A DNA stretch of 64,000 nucleotides from Phaeodactylibacter sp. (GCA_024102975.1 JAGFJD010000031.1:31071-95070), one strand, 5' to 3'; counted from the first letter of the stretch, positions 25,859 through 34,858 are shown. Notes: generated from the letters alone by a model not told the origin. Translations and numbers: made by a program.

Positions 25859-26196
25859 AAACTTTGTTTTAAGATGAAAGATCAGCTCATTTCTCTGGCT
25901 AAAGTATATAGTTATCTATATATATACAACTTTTTAGGAGTTTTTTTTCGGAAACAGGCAAAATAATATGCTTTGCGTTTGGGCAGGAAGCTAAATTGGC
26001 TTTGGCTGGAAAAGTTTTTTTTGGTGATTTGTTTTGCCTCCGGAGAAAGCGCGGCGCAGAATGAACGGGCAGGAGATGGCGTTAAGTATATGGGATTTTA
26101 TATGTTTGTGCCGGGAACGGGGAAAAATGGGGAATTATATAATTATTTAAATATATTGCGGGAGGAATCGCGGAGCAAGGGAGAGGGGAGGAGCGT
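25859..26196. other. AT-rich intergene upstream of the uptake operon
   Basis: No convincing gene. It holds the porin promoter with an overlapping palindrome (next entry) and an AT-rich tract. A short plus-strand frame at 25973-26233 has no recognisable protein character and overlaps the arsR-type gene end. Confidence 0.6.
25899..25930 (-). promoter_or_regulatory. Porin/symporter operon promoter with embedded palindrome
   Basis: On the minus strand GTTG (25930-25927), 20 nt, TACTTTAG (25906-25899) is a weak Bacteroidota promoter 41 bp before the porin start. The spacer contains the perfect palindrome TATATAG-TTAT-CTATATA (25905-25922), a plausible regulator site, for example for the nearby ArsR-type protein. 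Confidence 0.45.
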
Positions 26197-26487
26197 TCAA
26201 ATGACCTTGATGAGGGTTTTGATGATCTCGTAGTATTCTTCTTTGCTGAGGGAGTACAGGGAGTTCTTGCCGTCGCGTTCGACATCAACGACATTTTTGT
26301 TCTTGAGGATGCGCAGGTGGTGGGAGGCGATGGCTTGCTCGATCTGGAGTTGTTCGTAGATGCTGGTTACGGTCATTTGGCCGTTGTTGTACAACAGGTC
26401 GATGATGGCTATCCGGATGGGGTGGGCAATGGCCCGCAATGTTTCCGTGGAATCTTCCAAAAAGTTGGCGTTGAAGTGTGTTTTCAT
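26197..26487 (-). CDS. ArsR-family winged-helix regulator
   Basis: A 96-residue protein with the ArsR fold: LRAIAHPIRIAIIDLLYNNG (helix 1-2), IYEQLQIEQAIASHHLRILKNKNVV (recognition helix ASHHLRIL) and the wing VERDGKNSLYSL. No cysteines line the usual ArsR metal site (ELCVCDL is absent), so it is probably not a metal sensor. It lies directly upstream of the uptake operon in the same direction, divergent from the CBS/DUF294 gene. It may control one or both; that is inference. Confidence 0.85.
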   Translation of the reverse strand: MKTHFNANFLEDSTETLRAIAHPIRIAIIDLLYNNGQMTVTSIYEQLQIEQAIASHHLRILKNKNVVDVERDGKNSLYSLSKEEYYEIIKTLIKVI

Positions 26488-26513
26488 TTCTTCTTTTCTT
26501 GGCCGTGCTGGAA

Positions 26514-26535
26514 CAAATATAAACATGTAATTTTG
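26514..26535. promoter_or_regulatory. Divergent -7 boxes for the ArsR-type and CBS/DUF294 genes
   Basis: TAATTTTG (26528-26535) faces the plus-strand gene and TATATTTG (complement of 26514-26521) faces the ArsR-type gene; both match TAnnTTTG exactly. No well-spaced TTTG was found for either, so the assignment rests on the -7 boxes. Confidence 0.45.
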
Positions 26536-26562
26536 TAAATATACTCAAATGTGTCGGAAATC

Positions 26563-28503
26563 ATGGCTACGGAGAATACCATTCCTCGGCGTATATATGA
26601 TTTTTTGAAGGAATTCCCGCCCTTCAACTTGCTGGGCCGGGAGTTGCTGCTGCAGATTTCGGAACGCGTGCTGGTCCAGTACCGCCAGCCGGAGGAGGTC
26701 ATCTTCCGGCAGGGAGACCCGCCGAACACGCATATTTATATCGTCCGGGAAGGGGCGGTGCACCTGCTGCGGGAGCAGGCCGGCGAGCTTGTCCTGGTGG
26801 AGCAATGCGACGAGGGAGACGTCTTTGGCATCCGCCCCTTGCTGGCCGACGAGAATTACGTGCTCACGGCCAAGGCCGTGGAGGAGTCGCTCATTTACGC
26901 CATCAACGTGGAGGGGTTTCGGCAGGTTTTGGAAACGCATCCCCGGGTGGCGTTCTACCTGGCCAGCACCTTTGCCGCCGGCATCGGGGAAAACTACCGC
27001 CGCCAGGGCAAGCCCCGGCTTTTCCTGGAACAGGACAAAATGGTGGACGCCAATTTCCCCCTGGTGGAAATCCAGTCTCTGGAGAAGAGCAAAAACCCGG
27101 TCACCTGCCAGCCGGATACCTCGGTCCGGCAAGCGGCCACCATCATGAGCGAGCGGTGGGTAGGGTCCATCATCGTCGTCAATGAAGAACAGCGGCCGAT
27201 TGGCATCGTCACCGATAAAGACCTGCGGTCGAAGGTGGCCACCGGGGACGTCGGCCTGGAGCGCCCCGTGGCCGAGATCATGTCCAGCCCCGTGATTACC
27301 GTCGGGCCCAACATCACAGTCGCCGACGTGCAGATCGAAATGGTGAAAAACCGCATCAACCACCTGTGCATCACCGAGGACGGAACCTCTGAAACGCCTG
27401 TCATCGGCGTGCTCTCCGAACACGACCTCATGGTAGTACAGGGCAACAACCCGGCCCTGCTCATCCGGGAGGTCCGCCGCTGCCGCACCGGGAAAGAACT
27501 GCGCCATATCCGGGAACGGGCGGAAGAGCTGCTCAAAAAATACATCTACCAGGAAGTGGCCATTGCCTTTATCGCTACGGTGATGTCGGAAGTAAACGAT
27601 GAACTGATCACCCAGGTGATCCGGCTTTGCCAGGCGGAGATGGACGAGGAAGGGCAACAACGGCCGGCTGCCGGCTTCTGCTGGCTGGCCCTCGGCAGCG
27701 AAGGCCGCCAGGAACAACTGCTCCGCACCGACCAGGACAATGCCCTCATCTTCGAAAACGTGCCGCAAGCGGAATACAAGGAGACAAAGGCGTATTATCT
27801 CGAACTCGCCGGCAAGGCGACTAAACTGCTCAACGAGGTGGGATACGAGTATTGCCCCGGAGACATGATGGCGAGCAACCCCAGCTGGTGCCTCTCTCTC
27901 GACGAATGGAAAGCCCAGTTCTCGAAGTGGATCTTCGAACCCAGCCCTAAAGCGGTCATGTTTTGCACCATCTTTTTTGACTACCGGCCCATCTACGGCA
28001 TAAAAGAACTGTCGGCAAAGCTCACCGAACACATCTTCGAGAATATCGGCGGCCAGGCCATCTTCCTGGGCTTCCTGGCAAAGGACGCCCTCCAGAACCC
28101 TCCGCCGCTGACCTTCTTCCGCAATTTCGTGGTGGAAAACAGCGGCGAGCACAAAGACGAGTTCGATATTAAAGCCCGCGCCATGATGCCCCTGGCCGAC
28201 GCCGCCCGCGTCCTCATCCTGGACGCTAAGGTGGGCAAAATCAACAATACCTTCCGCCGCTTTGAAAAACTGGCCGAGCTGGAACCGGCCAATAAGGAGT
28301 TGTATGAACAGGCTGCCGACGCTTACGAAATCCTCATGCGCTACCGCGCCCTGCAGGGCCTGAAAAATAAAGACTCCGGCCGCTATTTCAACCCCTCCGA
28401 GTTGTCGAAAATGGAACGGGTCAACCTGCGCAACTGCTTCCAGCCGATCAAGGAACTGCAGACGTTGCTGACCCTGAGGTATCAACTGGCCTACCTGCGG
28501 TAG
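26563..28503 (+). CDS. cNMP-binding/CBS/DUF294 nucleotidyltransferase-like protein
   Basis: A 646-residue cytoplasmic protein in three parts: a cyclic-nucleotide-binding domain (about 15-135), a pair of CBS domains (about 160-290, with MSERWVGSIIVV and GIVTDKDLRSKVA) and a DUF294 nucleotidyltransferase-like region with C-terminal helical domain (about 330-640). The transferase motif is LGSEGRQEQLLRTDQDNAL around 377-395, with the acidic pair present (DQD). In several phyla this protein and a DnaQ-like exonuclease accompany VC_2705 symporters and acs. Its activity is unknown; GlnD-like nucleotidyl transfer is possible. A GTG at 26551 is an alternative start. Confidence 0.88.
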   Translation: MATENTIPRRIYDFLKEFPPFNLLGRELLLQISERVLVQYRQPEEVIFRQGDPPNTHIYIVREGAVHLLREQAGELVLVEQCDEGDVFGIRPLLADENYVLTAKAVEESLIYAINVEGFRQVLETHPRVAFYLASTFAAGIGENYRRQGKPRLFLEQDKMVDANFPLVEIQSLEKSKNPVTCQPDTSVRQAATIMSERWVGSIIVVNEEQRPIGIVTDKDLRSKVATGDVGLERPVAEIMSSPVITVGPNITVADVQIEMVKNRINHLCITEDGTSETPVIGVLSEHDLMVVQGNNPALLIREVRRCRTGKELRHIRERAEELLKKYIYQEVAIAFIATVMSEVNDELITQVIRLCQAEMDEEGQQRPAAGFCWLALGSEGRQEQLLRTDQDNALIFENVPQAEYKETKAYYLELAGKATKLLNEVGYEYCPGDMMASNPSWCLSLDEWKAQFSKWIFEPSPKAVMFCTIFFDYRPIYGIKELSAKLTEHIFENIGGQAIFLGFLAKDALQNPPPLTFFRNFVVENSGEHKDEFDIKARAMMPLADAARVLILDAKVGKINNTFRRFEKLAELEPANKELYEQAADAYEILMRYRALQGLKNKDSGRYFNPSELSKMERVNLRNCFQPIKELQTLLTLRYQLAYLR

Positions 28504-28572
28504 GGCGGGGGGGAGATTGGTTCATTGTTCCCGTGCCCCCATGCAACCATGAACCCGTAAAACCATGCAACC

Positions 28573-29265
28573 ATGCCCCTCAACTGGCTATCCAAGCTCT
28601 TCGGCTCTTCCTCCGATTATCCGGAATTCTGGAAGGCCTACCTGGCAAGCTTCGACGGGACGCTCGCCAGGCGCACCCCCATTGAAGAAGCCTGTTTCGT
28701 CGTCTTCGATACCGAAACCACCGGGCTGGACGCCAAAAAGGACCGCATCCTGTCCATCGGGGCCGTGAAAGTACGCAACTGGCAGGTCGACCTTAGCGCC
28801 CGGCTGGAGTGTTATGTGCAGCAGTCCTATACGGCGGAAGGAGGGGCGATCGCCGTCCACGGCATCCTGCCCGGCGCCAACACCTCCAACGGTTTGGACG
28901 AGATCGAAGCCGTTCGGCGCTTCGTAGGATATTGCCACAACAGCGTCCTCGTCGGCCATCACGTCGCCTTTGACATCGCAATGGTCAACCAAATCCTCAA
29001 AGGCATGATCGGCCAGAAACTGGCCAACAAAAAGCTCGATACGGCCGCCCTCGCCGCCCGGGTGTCGGAGAAGAAAGACTACGAGCAACCGGGAACCTAC
29101 GGCCTGGATACCCTCTGCAGAAAATATAAAATCCCTATGAGCGACCGCCATACCGCCGCCGGCGACGCCTTCATCACCGCCGTGCTGCTGATGAAACTGC
29201 TGGCACGCCTGCGGAAACGGGGAGTGAAGACGGTGGGGGAGTTGCTGCGGGGGCCGGGGATGTAG
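28573..29265 (+). CDS. DnaQ-like 3'-5' exonuclease
   Basis: A 230-residue DEDDh exonuclease of the DNA polymerase III epsilon type. Catalytic residues are visible: Asp46 and Glu48 in VVFDTETTG, the Asp in GHHVAFDIAM, and the His/Asp pair in DRHTAAGDAF. An extra N-terminal 40 residues (SDYPEFWKAYLASF) mark the subfamily that travels with DUF294 proteins. It is 69 bp downstream of that gene, so they likely form an operon. It is probably not the replicative proofreader; its substrate is unknown. Confidence 0.87.
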   Translation: MPLNWLSKLFGSSSDYPEFWKAYLASFDGTLARRTPIEEACFVVFDTETTGLDAKKDRILSIGAVKVRNWQVDLSARLECYVQQSYTAEGGAIAVHGILPGANTSNGLDEIEAVRRFVGYCHNSVLVGHHVAFDIAMVNQILKGMIGQKLANKKLDTAALAARVSEKKDYEQPGTYGLDTLCRKYKIPMSDRHTAAGDAFITAVLLMKLLARLRKRGVKTVGELLRGPGM

Positions 29266-29513
29266 AGGGGCCAGGCCCTTTTGGGCGGTGGTTGGCGGAT
29301 ACATCGCAAATTTTAGCCGGCTCGCAGAGACGGCCGCAAATCGCAAATAAGGCAGCGTTGGGGATTTATGAGTTTTGATGTGCGATGTGTGATGTTTGAT
29401 TTGGCAGGGCGGCATGGCGGGCATTGAGGCGGCAGGTAAATCGCAAATCAAAAATCAAATTCCTCCTCTTTTTTCGTAATTTGGCCCGTCTAAAACGAAA
29501 AACGCCTCTTGCA

Positions 29514-30329
29514 ATGAAAAAGCCTGAAATATTCTTCATTTTTCTAAGCCTGCTCCTGGCCGCCGGCTGTGGCCCGGGCAACAACAAAGGCAACAGCGAT
29601 CCGAAAACGGACGGCGAGCCGGCTGCTACCGCCCTCGTTTTCGAGCAGGAACGCTTCAGCCGCCAGTCCGCTTCCTGTGAGCAGGACAGCAACCGCTGCG
29701 CCCGCGTGTCCGCCGTTTATCCCCTGGCCGTCGCCGGCCCGGAGGAGGCGGCCCGCAGCATCAACGACTCCCTGCTGGCCTATGTGAAGGTCAGCCTGGC
29801 CGTCTTTTCGCCCTCTCCCGAAGACATACCCCAGTCGCTGGACGCCATTGCCGACGACTTCCTGGAAGAGTACGAGGCCGTCATGTCGGAAGCGGGCGAA
29901 CAGGAGGGGTCCTGGTCTGTAGAGCTGGAGGGGAGCGTCCTCTATCAATCGGGCCGCCTGGCTGCCGTTCGGCTCGGCACCTTTTCCTACGCCGGCGGCG
30001 CCCACCCCAACTCGTTTGAATACCTTCTCAATTTTGACGCCCGCACCGGCAAGGTGCTCCGGCTGCCCGACCTCGTCCGGGATACGGCCAGGCTGAAAGA
30101 ACTGGCGGAGCTGGCCTTCCGGCAGGCGCGGGAACTGGGCCCGGACGAAAACCTGTCCGAAGCAGGCTTTTTCTGGGAGGGGCCCTTCGCATTGCCGGAG
30201 AACTACGCCATGACCGAAGAGGGCCTGTACTTTGTTTACAACCCCTACGAGGTGGCTGCCTATGCCATGGGGCCTACGGAATTCACCCTCAGCCGGGAGG
30301 AACTCGCCGGGATCCTGAATGAATTTTAA
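29514..30329 (+). CDS. DUF3298/PdaC-like lipoprotein
   Basis: A 271-residue lipoprotein (lipobox LLAAGC, Cys19) with the pattern of DUF4163/DUF3298 proteins: an N-terminal beta region (QDSNRCARVSAVYPLAVAG), a central helix pair, then SYAGGAHPNSFEYLLNFD and a C-terminal FVYNPYEVAAYAMGPTEFTL. The last part is characteristic of DUF3298, found next to PdaC-like peptidoglycan deacetylases. No catalytic residues are evident. ATG 29514 fits the signal peptide. It is 23 bp upstream of the META-domain gene, likely the same operon. Confidence 0.78.
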   Translation: MKKPEIFFIFLSLLLAAGCGPGNNKGNSDPKTDGEPAATALVFEQERFSRQSASCEQDSNRCARVSAVYPLAVAGPEEAARSINDSLLAYVKVSLAVFSPSPEDIPQSLDAIADDFLEEYEAVMSEAGEQEGSWSVELEGSVLYQSGRLAAVRLGTFSYAGGAHPNSFEYLLNFDARTGKVLRLPDLVRDTARLKELAELAFRQARELGPDENLSEAGFFWEGPFALPENYAMTEEGLYFVYNPYEVAAYAMGPTEFTLSREELAGILNEF

Positions 30330-30352
30330 CCGACAACTGGCAATCATCGCCC

Positions 30353-30877
30353 ATGAGATGCATAACCGTTCTTTTGGCCTTTTCTTTGCTTGCTGCTGCT
30401 GCCTGCGGCAACAAAACCGAAGGAGATAAAGGCGAACCACCACAGGCCGCCGCCGGAACAGATGACGCGGCGGAGACGCAGGGGCAGAGCGCCGGCGAAA
30501 CGCCGTCTCCTTCCGAAGGCCAGCAATATGCCTTTGCCGGCATAGAAGGAAAACAATGGGTGCTTTCCAAATACACCTACGAAGGCAACCCCGAGCGGCC
30601 GGTCGGCGAAGGCCCCATTTACATCGTCATTGAAGGGAACAACCTCTCCGGCAACGGAGGGTGCAACAACCTTACCGGCCAGGCCGGGTTCAAAGAAGGC
30701 GGCGCCGTCGATATTTCCGGCATCGCCAAAACCAAAAAACTGTGCGGTGGCCTGATGATCCAGGAGACCCGTATTATTCAATTGCTGGAAAGCGCAGAAA
30801 CCTACAAGGTCAACCTGGTCTTCCTCGAATTGTCCGGGCCGGAGGGCAGCCTCACTTTCCGCAACGACCTCAAATGA
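30353..30877 (+). CDS. META-domain lipoprotein (HslJ-like)
   Basis: A 174-residue lipoprotein (lipobox LAAAAC) with a low-complexity linker (residues 20-60, Glu/Gly/Pro rich) and a META/HslJ domain: GKQWVLSKYTYEG, the hallmark GNGGCNNLTG and a late LSGPEGSLTFR. META domains are linked to heat-shock or secreted stress proteins; the role here is unknown. Its stop codon overlaps the next gene's start (ATGA), so translation is coupled to the glycosyltransferase. Confidence 0.82.
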   Translation: MRCITVLLAFSLLAAAACGNKTEGDKGEPPQAAAGTDDAAETQGQSAGETPSPSEGQQYAFAGIEGKQWVLSKYTYEGNPERPVGEGPIYIVIEGNNLSGNGGCNNLTGQAGFKEGGAVDISGIAKTKKLCGGLMIQETRIIQLLESAETYKVNLVFLELSGPEGSLTFRNDLK

Positions 30878-32568
30878 CCGGTATGGCCCGACAGGTTTCA
30901 GGGAAACAATGGTTTCCGGGATTTCTGCTTGCCTGGCTGCTGCTCAACCTCTTCCAGGCCGCCTTCACCGAACTCGACCCGGACGAAGCCTACTATTGGT
31001 TGTATTCCACGGACCTGGACTGGGGTTATTTCGACCATCCGCCAATGGTTGCCTTGCTGATCCGGGCAGGCACGCTTTTGTTGCCGGGAGAGCTGGGCGT
31101 GCGTTTCTTTTTCGTGCTGCTCCAGCCCCTTTCGTTCTATTTTATCTGGCTGCTGGCGGGCAAGCCGTCCGGAAAGCCCGACGTGTTTACCCTGGCCGGG
31201 CTGCTGGCGGCTGTCCCCATCCTTGGTGCCTATGGGTTTATCGCTACGCCCGACGGGCCCCTGCTCTTTTTCACCGCGCTTTTTTTGTGGTTGTACCGGG
31301 AATTCCTGGAAAAGGGCGGCTGGCTGTTCACCCTCCTGCTGGGAATAACCATGGCGGCCCTGCTGTACAGCAAGTATCACGGGGTGCTCCTGATCTTTTT
31401 CATCTTGCTGTCCAACCTTTCCTTGTTGCGAACCCCTTTGTTTTACCTGGCTTCCATACTGGGTTTTATCCTCTTCCTGCCTCACTTATACTGGCAGTAC
31501 GAGAACGGCTTTCCTTCTTTCCTGTACCACCTTCAGGGCAGAGACGACCTGTACAAACTGAAATACACAACGACCTACCTTTTGAACCAACTGGTTATTT
31601 TCAGCCCCTTCCTGTTCCCAATGCTGATCTGGGTGCTTTGGAAGCGGCGGGCCGCAGGCGCCATGGAGCGGGCTTACCGCTTCCTGCTCTACGGGTTCTG
31701 GCTTTTTTTCTTCTACACTTCCTTCAAAGGGCACGTCGAACCCCAATGGACGGTAGCGCTCAGCTTTCCGATTGCCCTGATGCTCTTTGGCGAGAGCCGG
31801 CGCAATCCGGGCTTCGGCCGCTGGGTGCGGATATTCTCCCTGGCGACTTTTGTCCTGCTCCTGCCCGCCCGCCTGGAGCTGGCTTTCAACTGGACGGGGA
31901 TGAAAAGCGACTTCCACCGGCGGGCCTGGGCCTATGAGCTTCAGGAACGGGCGGAGGGGCATCCGGTGCTGTTCCAGAACTCTTACCGGGATGTGTCCAA
32001 ATACAGCTTCTACACCGGCGAGCAAGCTTATGCCTTTTCCGATATCGAGTACCGCCCCAACCAGTTCGACATCTGGGACAAGGAGCGGGCATTGCACGAT
32101 AAAAGGGTGTTGCTGGTGGCGCAGAACAACTGGAAGTGCGAAAATTGCGAGAAGGTGGAGCTCACCCAGAAGTCCTTCAAAATACAGTGGCTGGACAGCC
32201 TGCAGGCAGCCGGCAAGGTGCAGTGCCTCCTGCCGGATAACCTGGGCGGCAGGTGGAGCGTGGGCCCGCAGGCAGCCTTCCCGGTAAAGTTTTACAATCC
32301 TTATCCTTTTGATATCGGGCTGCGGAAGGGAACGCTGCCGCTGTTGGCCAAAGGTGTTTTCCTCCGGGAAGGCGTCGCCCGTTCTTATCCTCTGATCAGC
32401 CTGGAAGGGGCACCCCTTGCCCTCCCGGCGGGCGATACGGCCGTCTTCGAGGCCCGCTTTTCCGTACCGGATTCCCTGTCCGGCCCCTATCAGTTTGGCA
32501 TCGGCCTGAGCCGGGATGCCCTGCCTCCCGATGTGAAAAGCCGCCTGGTAGAAGTGGTGGTGGAGTAG
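30874..32568 (+). CDS. GT39-like membrane glycosyltransferase
   Basis: A 564-residue protein with about ten membrane helices in the first 370 residues and a soluble C-terminal part. The early acidic motif ELDPDEAYYWLYS followed by FDHPPMVALLI is the typical catalytic/metal region of the GT39/ArnT/PMT superfamily, which moves sugars from polyprenyl phosphates onto lipid or protein. The start at 30874 overlaps the previous stop by four bases; the longer frame from 30661 would overlap the META gene. Sugar and acceptor are unknown. Confidence 0.85.
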   Translation: MTGMARQVSGKQWFPGFLLAWLLLNLFQAAFTELDPDEAYYWLYSTDLDWGYFDHPPMVALLIRAGTLLLPGELGVRFFFVLLQPLSFYFIWLLAGKPSGKPDVFTLAGLLAAVPILGAYGFIATPDGPLLFFTALFLWLYREFLEKGGWLFTLLLGITMAALLYSKYHGVLLIFFILLSNLSLLRTPLFYLASILGFILFLPHLYWQYENGFPSFLYHLQGRDDLYKLKYTTTYLLNQLVIFSPFLFPMLIWVLWKRRAAGAMERAYRFLLYGFWLFFFYTSFKGHVEPQWTVALSFPIALMLFGESRRNPGFGRWVRIFSLATFVLLLPARLELAFNWTGMKSDFHRRAWAYELQERAEGHPVLFQNSYRDVSKYSFYTGEQAYAFSDIEYRPNQFDIWDKERALHDKRVLLVAQNNWKCENCEKVELTQKSFKIQWLDSLQAAGKVQCLLPDNLGGRWSVGPQAAFPVKFYNPYPFDIGLRKGTLPLLAKGVFLREGVARSYPLISLEGAPLALPAGDTAVFEARFSVPDSLSGPYQFGIGLSRDALPPDVKSRLVEVVVE

Positions 32569-32601
32569 CGTAACCTCTTCATTCATTCATTCATTGGTAG
32601 T

Positions 32602-32679
32602 GTATTAAATCCGTTGATCCATTCAGCGGACCTGGACGTCCGCTCTCCAGTTGCACAAAAACTTCAACGGATTTAATAC
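32602..32679. repeat. 78-bp palindromic intergenic element
   Basis: GTATTAAATCCGTTGA (32602-32617) is exactly complementary to TCAACGGATTTAATAC (32664-32679). Inside, AGCGGAC and GTCCGCT form a second hairpin. The element is unrelated in sequence to the other palindrome families in the window and lies between convergent genes. Confidence 0.75.
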
Positions 32680-32688
32680 GCCACCCCT

Positions 32689-32730
32689 TAAAAAAGATAG
32701 GGGCAGCCTCCCTGTTCAGGAAGCTACCCC
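32689..32730 (-). terminator. Intrinsic terminator of pruA
   Basis: On the minus strand GGGGTAGCTTCC and GGAGGCTGCCCC pair around TGAACAG, with a T-rich tract (complement of 32690-32695) after it. It lies 45 bp after the pruA stop. Confidence 0.7.
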
Positions 32731-32774
32731 ATGCTCGACTTGTTATTAGCAAGCTTGTCCCATGAATGTGGGGA

Positions 32775-34412
32775 CTATTCTTCGGCCATGAACGGATAGC
32801 GGTAATCCGTTGGCGGAACGAAATTCTCTTTAATGGCCCGGGCAGATACCCAACGGTAGAGGTTGAGGATGGAACCGGCCTTATCGTTGGTTCCGGACCC
32901 TCTGGCGCCGCCGAAAGGCTGTTGCCCGACAACCGCCCCGGTGGGCTTGTCGTTGATGTAAAAATTGCCGGCAGCGTGGCGCAGCTTTTCTGACGCCAGC
33001 ATAACCGCTTCGCGGTCTTTTGCGAAAACAGCGCCGGTCAGCCCGTAAGGTGAAGTGTTGTCCAGCAGTTCAAGCGTTTGTTCGTACTGATCGTCATCGT
33101 AAACGTAGAGGGTCAGTACCGGCCCGAAAATCTCCTCGCACATGGTGCGGTATTTCGGGTCTTTGGCCAGGATGACCGTTGGCTGAATGAAAAAGCCTTC
33201 CGATTTATCGTATCCTCCGCCGAAGATGACCTCTGCGTCCCCGGCTTTCTTTGCATCGGCGATATATCCGGAAATCTTGTCAAAGGCGCTTTCATCGATC
33301 ACAGCGGCCATAAAGTTAGAAAAGTCCTCCGGATTACCCATTTTTATCGACTTTAAATCTTTCTCCAGGCCCGATTTTATTTCCGGCCATAGGCTCTTGG
33401 GCAGGTAAGCGCGGGAGACGGCGGAGCACTTTTGCCCCTGGTATTCAAAGGCACCGCGGGTGAGTGCCGTCACGACCTGCGCCGGGACAGCGGAAGCGTG
33501 GGCGATGATAAAATCCTTGCCGCCGGTCTCGCCGACGACCCGCGGGTAGGAGCGGTAATTGCCCAGGTTCTCCCCCATGATGCGCCAGAGGTTCTGGAAT
33601 ACTCCCGTGCTGCCGGTGAAATGGATGCCGGCGTACTGCGGGTGGGGGAAGATCACCTCTCCGGCGACCGGCCCGCTGACGAACACCAGGTTGATCACGC
33701 CGGCCGGCAGGCCGGCCTCTTCGAGAATCTCCATGATGAGGTTGGAGACATAAAGCTGCGATTCGGCAGGTTTCCAGACCACCACGTTGCCCATCAGGGC
33801 GGGAGCGGATGGCAGGTTGCCCGCGATCGAAGCGAAGTTGAACGGGGTGAGGGCAAAGACAAAGCCTTCCAGCGGGCGGTACTCCATGCGGTTCCAGATT
33901 CCGTTTCCGGAAATGTTCAGCGGCTGTTCCTGGTAGATTTCGGCCATGAATTGCACGTTGAAGCGCCAGAAGTCGCACAGCTCCGCCACCGCATCGATCT
34001 CGGACTGGAAGACGGTCTTCGACTGCACCAGCATGCATGCCGCATTCATCTTTTGCCGGTAGGGGCCGGCCAGCAGGTCGGCGGCCCTGAGGAAGATCGC
34101 CGCCCGTTCCTGCCAGGGCATCTTTTCCCAGGCCTGCTTGGCTTTCAACGCGGCGTCGATGGCCATTCTGACCTCTTCGGCGCCGCCTTTGTAGAAGTGG
34201 CCAAGCGTATGCTTCCGTTCGTGCGGCGGGTGAATAGGGATTTTCTTGCCGGTTTTAACTTTTTGCCCGCCGATGGTCATGGCGACTTCTGCTTCCCTGG
34301 ATTTGGTTTCTTTCAGCGCGGCCTTGAGCTCCGCCCGTTCCGGGCTGCCGGGGGCGTAGCTGAGCACTTTTTCATTGATGGCCCGAGGCACTTTGAAATA
34401 TGCGTCTGACAT
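32775..34412 (-). CDS. pruA: L-glutamate gamma-semialdehyde dehydrogenase
   Basis: The 545-residue aldehyde dehydrogenase oxidises glutamate semialdehyde (P5C) to glutamate in proline breakdown. It has the family's PFNFASIAGNLPSAPALMGN, the NAD+ loop FTGSTGVFQNLWR, the catalytic cysteine in YQGQKCSAVSRAYLP and the ending GQQPFGGARGSGTNDKAGS. This is the stand-alone P5CDH (mammalian-like) subgroup, not the fused PutA. No proline dehydrogenase is adjacent. The region upstream carries a 164-bp palindromic repeat between the predicted promoter and the start codon. Confidence 0.95.
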   Translation of the reverse strand: MSDAYFKVPRAINEKVLSYAPGSPERAELKAALKETKSREAEVAMTIGGQKVKTGKKIPIHPPHERKHTLGHFYKGGAEEVRMAIDAALKAKQAWEKMPWQERAAIFLRAADLLAGPYRQKMNAACMLVQSKTVFQSEIDAVAELCDFWRFNVQFMAEIYQEQPLNISGNGIWNRMEYRPLEGFVFALTPFNFASIAGNLPSAPALMGNVVVWKPAESQLYVSNLIMEILEEAGLPAGVINLVFVSGPVAGEVIFPHPQYAGIHFTGSTGVFQNLWRIMGENLGNYRSYPRVVGETGGKDFIIAHASAVPAQVVTALTRGAFEYQGQKCSAVSRAYLPKSLWPEIKSGLEKDLKSIKMGNPEDFSNFMAAVIDESAFDKISGYIADAKKAGDAEVIFGGGYDKSEGFFIQPTVILAKDPKYRTMCEEIFGPVLTLYVYDDDQYEQTLELLDNTSPYGLTGAVFAKDREAVMLASEKLRHAAGNFYINDKPTGAVVGQQPFGGARGSGTNDKAGSILNLYRWVSARAIKENFVPPTDYRYPFMAEE

Positions 34413-34444
34413 ATTATTTCTTTAGGTTTTAATGGTTAGCGTTG

Positions 34445-34608
34445 AGAGCATGTTTGGAGGTGGTGCTTTGGAAGCGAAAATGTCCGATTTTGGGTCCTCG
34501 GGAAGCCATTTTTGAGCTTCATAGTGGTGCTATGGGGCGAAAAAATGGTGAACCGAGGTTCTGAAAGCGGGCATTTGCAGCCCAAATGACCACCTCCAAA
34601 CATGCTCT
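34445..34608. repeat. 164-bp palindromic element, full copy 1
   Basis: Perfect 20-bp inverted ends: AGAGCATGTTTGGAGGTGGT (34445-34464) and its complement (34589-34608). The arms stay partly complementary inward (for example GTCCTCGG against AACCTCGG), so the whole element is an imperfect palindrome. No open frame is inside. It could be a MITE-like or REP-like element. Confidence 0.8.
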
Positions 34609-34615
34609 GAGGGGG

Positions 34616-34646
34616 CAAAGGTAAGGTTTTAAGGGTGGAATTTAAA
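34616..34646 (-). promoter_or_regulatory. Predicted pruA promoter
   Basis: Minus strand: TTTA (34646-34643), 19 nt, TACCTTTG (34623-34616). The -7 box is exact, the -33 has one mismatch. The expected transcription start (about 34608-34611) coincides with the edge of the palindromic element, placing the whole element in the pruA leader. Confidence 0.6.
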
Positions 34647-34858
34647 GGAATGTATCCAGCTTTTGGAGGCGGCCGATTCGGCGGTAAGGCATGAGATCGT
34701 GTAATAAGTGTATAGGTGTATTCGTGTAAAAGTGAGGGCACTCCGAAAACGCCAGGAGTGGAAATGTGTCGAAATGAGAAATGGGTTGAAATGCTATGGG
34801 CATTCCTGCTTTATTTCGGCTTAGGGCGATATCCGGACTTTCGGCTACCATTCCAGGG

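Noticed and set aside
25973..26233. 86-residue plus-strand frame
   Set aside because: AT-rich intergenic translation overlapping the regulator gene's end; no signal, domain or promoter.
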